The notes below the pieces were generated by a model, which worked only from the letters and a program-made list of their open reading frames with translations, was not told the DNA's origin and did not search any database. 64,000 bases of DNA from Spongiibacter marinus (GTDB lineage Bacteria; Pseudomonadota; Gammaproteobacteria; Pseudomonadales; Spongiibacteraceae): positions 248,001 through 312,000 of the forward strand of contig NZ_JAFBBD010000003.1 in assembly GCF_016906995.1 (NCBI RefSeq), in the 5' to 3' direction. Positions within the stretch are counted from its first letter, which is position 1. Each line of letters opens with the position of its first letter. This document shows positions 59,601 to 64,000 of the stretch, in pieces. The position numbers and the translations under genes were made by a program.

Positions 59601-59889
59601 TCCAGTGACAACGGTAACGACCAGACTGGGTTTCGAAAGTCACCTCGGCAAAGCATTCGCCGGTCTGGCGGGATATGATTTCGTTTCCGCTCTTGGTGAC
59701 CTTATTCAGGCGAGGCGTCCGCCCGTAAAGAGCAAGACAAATAGCGTCGAGAATCGTGGTCGTCCCCGCTCCGGTGGGACCGGTGATGGCAAAGATGCCA
59801 TCAGATGCGAAGGCCGGGTGCTCCAGGTCGATTTTCCATTCGCCGACCAGCGAGTTCAGATTCTTGAAACGTACCTGCAGTATTCTCAT
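56613..59889 (-). pseudogene. sbcC: sbcC, exonuclease ATPase subunit, disrupted
   Basis: The coding sequence spans about 1,090 codons, normal for SbcC, in three frames. The N-terminal part (59889 down to about 57763) has the Rad50-type ATPase start but its Walker A reads GPTGAGTTT: codon 43 (59761-59763) is ACG Thr in place of the invariant Lys. A one-base deletion near 57763 moves the frame to EKEQATGSEERAALYGDKNPDNEE; a second shift near 57637-57643 in an A-rich run (GCGAAAAATAGG) moves it again to RHNELQQKWNTAQAHVQSLK. The rest has LSGGES and the Walker B SLFLDEGFGTLDEE. It follows sbcD by 11 bp. With three lesions the product cannot be functional unless the sequence is faulty. Confidence 0.85.
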
Positions 59890-59900
59890 CGACAGCCTTT

Positions 59901-61127
59901 CTATTCCGCCTGTAAGTCGTCTTCATAGAGAGACGAAACCGTTTCCTGGTAGGCTCGAATCAACTCCGGGCGCTGATCTTCAGGCACGTCATGAACGGCG
60001 AGGCATCGTTCGAATACGTCGTTCACGTTTAGATCGTCGAGTGTTTCCTCTTCGTGAATTTTCCCCAGAACACGGTCGATAATGCGATTGTTCTTGATTC
60101 TGAGAATTTCTATTTGGGTGCCGAACATCGCTGCCTCCAGGCGTTCACACAGGTCGCCAATAACCTCAGTGCCGTCGTAAATGACTTCGAGCCAGACTTG
60201 GGAGTCCGTTGCCGACAATTCGAGGATGCGGTTTGAGATGCCGTCCCAGTCTCCTTTGACGCGCTCGAGCTTTTGAAACACCGGTACGTCGATCAGCTGT
60301 ACAGATGCAGCCGTGCTGTGGAACTCAACCTCGCAAACGCTCTTCTGCTGTTTTGCCTCTCCGGACCCCATGGGCAGAGGAGAGCCGCTGTACCGAATGG
60401 TTTCGGAGCCGTTCACCTTTTGCGGGACGTGGAGGTGACCAAGCGCTAGATAGTTGAAGCAGGCTGGAAAAATCCCGGCCGTCACGTGAGCCAAGGAACC
60501 GACATAGAGTTCGCGCACGCCATCACCATCGACGGTTTGTCCGCCAGCGGTGAACAGATGCCCCGTGCCAACGATGGGAATATCGGCCCCGAGTTCCTCT
60601 CGCTTCTGCTCCGCCAAGGCGGCGACGGCGGCGTAATGAGTGCGGATGCCGTCAATCAGCTTTCGTTCCTCCTCAACACTCTCACCAACCTCCGCCACGC
60701 GGATATCCCTGTCGCGGAGGTAGGGTACGGCGCAAACAATGAGTTCCGGACCGTCCTGCTCATTACGGAGCACCAGCACTTCGTCTTCCCGGGATGCAGT
60801 GCTACTCCCGACCACGTGGACATCAAGGGCCTTGAGCAGCTCCTTGGGAGCATTGAGAAAGGACGGAGAATCGTGGTTGCCCGCTACAACGACAATATGC
60901 CGACAAGATGAGGCGGCCACCCGGCATAGGAAACGCTAATAGAGCTCCTGGGCGCGATTGCTCGGAGCACTGGTGTCAAAGACATCACCCGCCACCAGCA
61001 AGGCATCAATTTCATTCTGCTGAATCGTCTCAGCCAGCCAGGTTAGAAAAGCCTCGAACTCCTCTTAGCGCTTTCTGCCGTACAAAGTTCGACCGATGTG
61101 CCAGTCCGATGTATGGAGAATTTTCAC
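59901..61127 (-). pseudogene. sbcD: sbcD, exonuclease subunit, with two in-frame stop codons
   Basis: A GTG start at 61127 follows AAGGAG and gives a 408-codon frame of normal SbcD length: KILHTSDWHIGRTLYGRKR, then TAA at codon 21 (61067-61065), EEFEAFLTWLAE...VAGDVFDTSAPSNRAQELY, TAG at codon 64 (60938-60936), RFLCRVAASSCRHIVVVAGNHDSP onward. Both stops stand where related proteins have tyrosine. All metallophosphoesterase motifs (DWH, GDVFD, GNHDS, GTGHL, GHLH) are intact, so decay is recent or the stops are errors. The frame downstream of the second stop remains open to the end. Confidence 0.85.
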
Positions 61128-61145
61128 TCAATCTCCTTGAAGGTA

Positions 61146-61394
61146 TCAAACGTGTTCTTCATGAGGCTCTTCGTTCACCCCAACACTTTTGAGCAAAGCC
61201 GTATACTGCTCATTATCTTCTTTGAGTCTTTGTATTATTTGACGTGCCGCCGCCTGCATCTCTGGCACTTCAACAGGTGCCGAGCCACGTTCAAACAAAC
61301 CGCACAAATGCGAATATTCATTATTGATTCTATCCGTCAATACAGCAGGAATTCTTTCCTCACCAAAGAAAATACGTAAAGTTTCGTCAGTCAT
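61146..61394 (-). CDS. Hypothetical protein upstream of sbcD
   Basis: 82 residues from the ATG at 61394 (TDETLRIFFGEERIPAVLTDRINNEYSHL...), acidic and helical, with no membrane segment or known motif. It ends 18 bp before the sbcD start in the same direction, so it was likely in one transcript with sbcDC. The family is not recognised. The start is uncertain; a TTG eight codons earlier is possible. Confidence 0.5.
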   Translation of the reverse strand: MTDETLRIFFGEERIPAVLTDRINNEYSHLCGLFERGSAPVEVPEMQAAARQIIQRLKEDNEQYTALLKSVGVNEEPHEEHV

Positions 61395-61723
61395 ACCCTG
61401 GTCTGGATATCGCTTCAATGCAACGATTGATACGCTAAAACTGTTAAATTACTTTAGGAAGGGTGTTGGTGTCTCGTCAAAATTTTTCGACCCTACATAC
61501 GACGTGATTCCAGCTGGAAAATGGTCGTGGAGTTATATCGAACAGTGGCGAAAATCACTTGGTGTTGACGAGGAAGTAAAAGTCAAATCTTGATATGCAG
61601 AAGTCCAAACCTGATCTGACACATCCTTTTTAAAAGGAGAAAGTTACCCTTTTTGATAAAGGTGTCAAATCTTATATCAAAACAAAAGGTAACTCTCACG
61701 ATCCATGCTGACCTTAATCGACT
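61395..61723. other. Region without a confident gene; possible ORF remnant
   Basis: On the plus strand the stretch 61420-61593 reads as protein-like sequence (LKLLNYFRKGVGVSSKFFDPTYDV...KWSWSYIEQWRKSLG) ending in a stop at 61593, but its only starts lie antisense to the sbcD-upstream gene and have no ribosome binding site. It may be the 3' end of a truncated gene. The rest holds the promoter region of the small genes that follow. Confidence 0.3.
61642..61694. promoter_or_regulatory. Imperfect inverted repeat before the small-gene cluster
   Basis: AGTTACCCTTTTTGATA (61642-61658) is mirrored by a segment at 61675-61694 whose complement reads AGTTACCTTTTGTTTTGATA. The pair is 30 bp upstream of the first small gene. 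It may be an operator or a leader hairpin; without a strong T-run I do not call a terminator. Confidence 0.4.
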
Positions 61724-61897
61724 ATGGCAACAAATCCCCCTAAAGGTGACGGACGCCGGAATGGAGGAGTTCGTGGACGAACCCAAACGAAGACTCCATC
61801 CGGCAACTATGTCAAGCGAGACACAACGACTGGTCGATTTATGGATGCAAAAACCTCCAATAAAAGCCCCTTCAAGGGCGTACGGAAAGAAAAGTGA
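61724..61897 (+). CDS. Small basic protein of the MATNPPKGDG family
   Basis: 57 residues starting MATNPPKGDGRRNGGVRGRT and ending SPFKGVRKEK; rich in Lys, Arg, Gly and Thr, with a conserved-looking TKRDTTTGRFMDAK-like middle (YVKRDTTTGRFMD). I recognise this as a small uncharacterised protein found in accessory regions of many proteobacteria. It ends 15 bp before the next small gene on the same strand. No clear ribosome binding site is seen before the ATG. A nucleic-acid-related role is possible from composition only. Confidence 0.65.
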   Translation: MATNPPKGDGRRNGGVRGRTQTKTPSGNYVKRDTTTGRFMDAKTSNKSPFKGVRKEK

Positions 61898-61912
61898 CTG
61901 AGGAGACGACTA

Positions 61913-62161
61913 GTGATTGATATTTCGTTTGAAATAAACGGCAGAAAGGTATCGCCTCGAAATATTGGAAGCGCGCTGGAATCAGCTCTTTTAGAGTCAG
62001 TACAGCAGTCCATTACCAAGGCGGTAGGTTCAGCCCGATGCCCTGAACATGACCAGAAGCCAAAGATTAAGGTCAAGGGCCGCAACCTCGACTCCCTGAA
62101 TTTTGAGGTTTCGGGATGCTGCGAGCAACTGATTGAAAATGTGAAGAAGAAACTCAAATAA
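61913..62161 (+). CDS. Conserved hypothetical small protein
   Basis: 82 residues starting at GTG after GAGGAG with good spacing: IDISFEINGRKVSPRNIG...SITKAVGSARCPEHDQKPKIKVKG...FEVSGCCEQLIENV. It has a CPEH and a GCC motif that could bind a metal or form a redox pair. Similar proteins of unknown function occur next to the MATNPPKGDG protein. It lies between that gene and the YdjM-like pseudogene, probably in one operon. Confidence 0.7.
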   Translation: MIDISFEINGRKVSPRNIGSALESALLESVQQSITKAVGSARCPEHDQKPKIKVKGRNLDSLNFEVSGCCEQLIENVKKKLK

Positions 62162-62173
62162 TTAGGTGGAGTT

Positions 62174-62544
62174 ATGAACGGACCTACGCACCAATTTGCT
62201 GGCGCGGTTGCAGCTTTCGCGATCGCGCAGCATGACTCAAAAAAACAAGACAACACCTTTGCATCATCCGACCGTTGCAATACCCATTGGCACATACCTG
62301 GGCAAGCTACCCGACATGATCGAGCCCTCTCTGGGCAACCCTCACCATCGGCAGTTTTTCCACAGTTTAACAGTGCTGGGGTTATTGGGAGTAGGCATGC
62401 ACAAAGTTTATCGCTGGGATCCGCAGGATAACGTTAAACAGCTTTTGCGGGGCCTGCTTTTGCTAGGGCGCAGCTTATCTCAGCCATTTAGCCCTTGATG
62501 CATTGACGAGTCGATCGCTTCCCATCCTGGGAAAGATTCGCTGA
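62174..62544 (+). pseudogene. YdjM/DUF457-like membrane metal-dependent hydrolase, frameshifted
   Basis: The start NGPTHQFAGAVAAFAIAQHDSKK has the conserved THxxxG of YdjM-like (DUF457) proteins. After the A-rich run near 62240 the sequence continues in a second frame (LHHPTVAIPIGTYLGKLPDMIEPSLGNPHHRQFFHS, GLLGVGMHKVYRWDPQDNV), and near 62465 in a third (GAAYLSHLALDALTSRSLPI) up to a TGA at 62544. The His-rich PHHRQFFHS motif is intact. About 123 codons in total; two frameshifts make it a likely pseudogene or a sequence-error case. Confidence 0.75.
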
Positions 62545-62651
62545 CAAGCCGATACTCTCAGCGACTCAGGAACATATGATTACCGGGCGCACACCGCCCC
62601 CTTCCCGATGGCTTACCGCCATCCAACAAGAAAGTAGCATTTTAATATTCT

Positions 62652-62915
62652 CTAGCCGCGATGTTTGGTGGAAAGCGCCATTGAAGTCAGGACAAGTTCG
62701 AGCCCTTCATGCGGATCGACTCCTAAGGCCCGACAGTATTCCACATACTCAATGATGTCGATGCGGCGTCGATCCTGCTCCATTTTGCCTAGCACAGAAT
62801 GGTGCCGGCCTACCAACGTAGAAACAGCACGTAGCGACAAGCCTTGTTCTTCACGCTTGGCCCTGAGCCAAGTGCGAAGCTTGTCATAATGTTGTGAATA
62901 GGCAGATGGCTTCAT
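62652..62915 (-). CDS. XRE-family helix-turn-helix repressor
   Basis: 87 residues from the ATG at 62915. The HTH covers about 12-65 (LRTWLRAKREEQGLSLRAVSTLVGRHHSVLGKMEQDRRRIDIIEYVEYCRALG). The open frame upstream is an artefact of the operator region. It is divergent from the unknown gene at 62983 and from the helicase, and two 19-bp palindromes lie between the two starts, so autoregulation and control of the divergent genes are likely. A phage-type or restriction-control (C-protein-like) role fits the size. Confidence 0.85.
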   Translation of the reverse strand: MKPSAYSQHYDKLRTWLRAKREEQGLSLRAVSTLVGRHHSVLGKMEQDRRRIDIIEYVEYCRALGVDPHEGLELVLTSMALSTKHRG

Positions 62916-62963
62916 TGTCTCGATAGTAGAGACAATGAAGAATGTCGCGAAATTCGAGACATT
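62910..62963. promoter_or_regulatory. Tandem palindromic operators between the XRE gene and the helicase operon
   Basis: Operator 1: CTTCATTGTCTC (62910-62921) and GAGACAATGAAG (62929-62940) are perfect 12-bp arms around a 7-bp spacer. Operator 2: AATGTCGCGAA (62941-62951) and TTCGAGACATT (62953-62963) match at 10 of 11 positions. Both contain the same 19-bp core, TGTC-K-CGA-N3-T-M-GAGACA (62916-62934 and 62943-62961), 27 bp centre to centre. The XRE start codon lies in operator 1, so the repressor would block its own start region and the divergent promoter. Confidence 0.8.
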
Positions 62964-62982
62964 CAGCCTTCTACACGTGCCT

Positions 62983-63516
62983 ATGAAACCACTCCGCATC
63001 CACCCGGAGCTGCCCACCCTTTTGCAATCAGATCAGCTCGACACCTTTACAGTGCCGGAGTTGACAGCTGCCTATATGGCCTTACCCGCGCGGTCCCAGA
63101 AAACGGCGAAAGCCTGCCGTCAATTCGTGTACCGCAATGTATTGCGCCTTACAGAGATAGCGGTATTACAACGTGTTGAACGCAGCGACGGCAGGCCTCG
63201 TTATCGGTACGTTGGGGCTGAACAAGAAGGGCACCTGAAATTCGAGCACAATCAGCCACCCTCGGGTCATCACAATGCCAGGAACGAGACCGAGCTGCGT
63301 AGCCTCCACGACAAACTACACCGCTATAACCGGGAAATCCTGGCGGTCATCGGTGAAACCGAGGAATACGATGCCCTATGCAGCGAATTCCCGGAGCTAC
63401 GCAGTTCCGTTCAACAACGTTACAACGACGCGCGAGACCACTGCACCAAAATGCTCGGCAGGGTACGAGCACTGGAATTCGTGATCGCCGATCATCTTCC
63501 GGCCACCCAATCATGA
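62983..63516 (+). CDS. Unknown protein encoded before the helicase
   Basis: 177 residues from the ATG at 62983; an ATG at 62935 would add 16 codons, but that codon and the next nine lie inside the operators, so I prefer the later start. An N-terminal part (about 1-75, FTVPELTAAYMALPARSQKTAKACRQFVYRNVLRL) looks like a winged-helix DNA-binding fold, followed by a coiled-coil region (about 95-165). No family is recognised. Its stop overlaps the helicase start (ATGA), so the two are made together. Confidence 0.65.
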   Translation: MKPLRIHPELPTLLQSDQLDTFTVPELTAAYMALPARSQKTAKACRQFVYRNVLRLTEIAVLQRVERSDGRPRYRYVGAEQEGHLKFEHNQPPSGHHNARNETELRSLHDKLHRYNREILAVIGETEEYDALCSEFPELRSSVQQRYNDARDHCTKMLGRVRALEFVIADHLPATQS

Positions 63517-64000
63517 CTCTTCGACAGTGGCAGGCTGAGTGTATCACTCGGGCGTACCAAGCCTATTGTGGTGGCCAGCCGCACTTCCTGTGTCTAGCAA
63601 CGCCAGGGGCCGGTAAGACGTGGATGGCCTCCGCTTTGGCCAAGCGTTTGTTGGACGCAGGCTTGGTTGACCTGGTGGTTTGTTTCGCCCCCTCGGTCAT
63701 CGTGGCAGACGATTTTCGGACTGAGCTAGAAACCCAGTTTGAGGAATCCTTTGACAGCCTGCTGGGCTCACGCGGACGCACCCTGACGTACCAGGCGATG
63801 CTGAGTATCAACGACAGCTTCTGGGACCTGTTCCGACGCCAGCGGGTATTCGCGATATTTGACGAAATACACCACTGCGCCGGGCAAACGCCGGAGACAG
63901 CAAACGCCTGGGGCGAACGGGTCATTTCGCGAGTTCAGGGGCAGGCCGCCTATACGCTGGCGCTCACCGGAACACCCTGGCGTTCCGACGCCATCCCTAT
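63513..64000 (+). CDS. DExH-box (superfamily 2) helicase, cut by the window end
   Basis: The first 162 codons are in view, starting LRQWQAECITRAY (Q-motif-like), with Walker A CLATPGAGKTWMASALA (about 29-45), motif Ia-like VVCFAPSVIVADDF, DEIHH (motif II, about 117) and motif III-like LTGTPWRSD (about 153). This is the restriction-type SF2 helicase core of type I/III enzymes and several phage-defence systems. The remainder, including any nuclease or methylase partner, lies to the right. It is coupled to the unknown gene before it and is under the XRE operator. Confidence 0.85.
   Translation, partial: MTLRQWQAECITRAYQAYCGGQPHFLCLATPGAGKTWMASALAKRLLDAGLVDLVVCFAPSVIVADDFRTELETQFEESFDSLLGSRGRTLTYQAMLSINDSFWDLFRRQRVFAIFDEIHHCAGQTPETANAWGERVISRVQGQAAYTLALTGTPWRSDAIP

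Noticed and set aside
61065-61067. Stop codons of sbcD as recoding or selenocysteine sites
   Set aside because: The stops are TAA and TAG, not TGA, replace tyrosine and are not followed by any recoding structure; mutation or error is simpler.

Overview
The window looks like chromosome of a marine or soil gammaproteobacterium with a pseudomonad/Cellvibrionales-like gene order, possibly Spongiibacteraceae (Zhongshania or Spongiibacter relatives). This rests on family-level recognition of the encoded proteins and on the blocks mazG-relA-cysM-gacS, recO-era-rnc-lepB-lepA-rseCBA-rpoE with divergent nadB, and alaS-lysC-csrA-tRNA-Ser. No 16S gene is present, so the assignment is tentative.

Positions 1-20.4 kb are housekeeping: stringent response (relA, mazG), cysteine synthesis (cysM), a GacS/BarA hybrid kinase, repair and ribosome assembly (recO, era, rnc, lepA), protein export (lepB), the envelope-stress regulon head (rpoE-rseABC, with a readable sigma-E-type promoter), nadB, the sdhE/ygfX/ygfZ group and ung.

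Positions 20.4-41 kb are mostly catabolic and regulatory. Two minus-strand operons (TonB-dependent receptor plus START-domain protein; diiron-type hydrolase, alpha/beta hydrolase, Baeyer-Villiger monooxygenase, SDR) are preceded by the same ATGTTACA-based operator motif and sit next to a MerR-type regulator. This looks like a regulon for uptake and ring-opening oxidation of a hydrophobic cyclic compound. EthD and SDR genes, another SDR and a pair of acyl-CoA dehydrogenases fit the same theme. Between them is a three-gene cassette (PstS-like periplasmic protein, outer-membrane barrel, membrane GGDEF/EAL protein) that looks like a c-di-GMP signalling unit.

Positions 41-45.2 kb hold a cassette of an ATP-grasp ligase, a GNAT/C39-peptidase fusion and a DUF1704 metallopeptidase with an HExxxH motif. 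It is a candidate protein or peptide tagging and trimming system. An RND efflux pump with ppnP, the csrA-lysC-alaS block, a Trm112-like protein and an M23 peptidase follow.

From about 56.03 kb to the right edge the sequence is an accessory island. The chromosomal greB is cut after 54 recognisable codons. The island begins with a different, complete greB in the opposite orientation, followed by sbcC and sbcD with multiple disabling lesions, several tiny genes, a frameshifted YdjM-like gene, and an XRE repressor divergent from an unknown protein and a DExH helicase that runs off the end. The repressor region carries two matched 19-bp palindromic operators, suggesting a tightly controlled module, perhaps defence.
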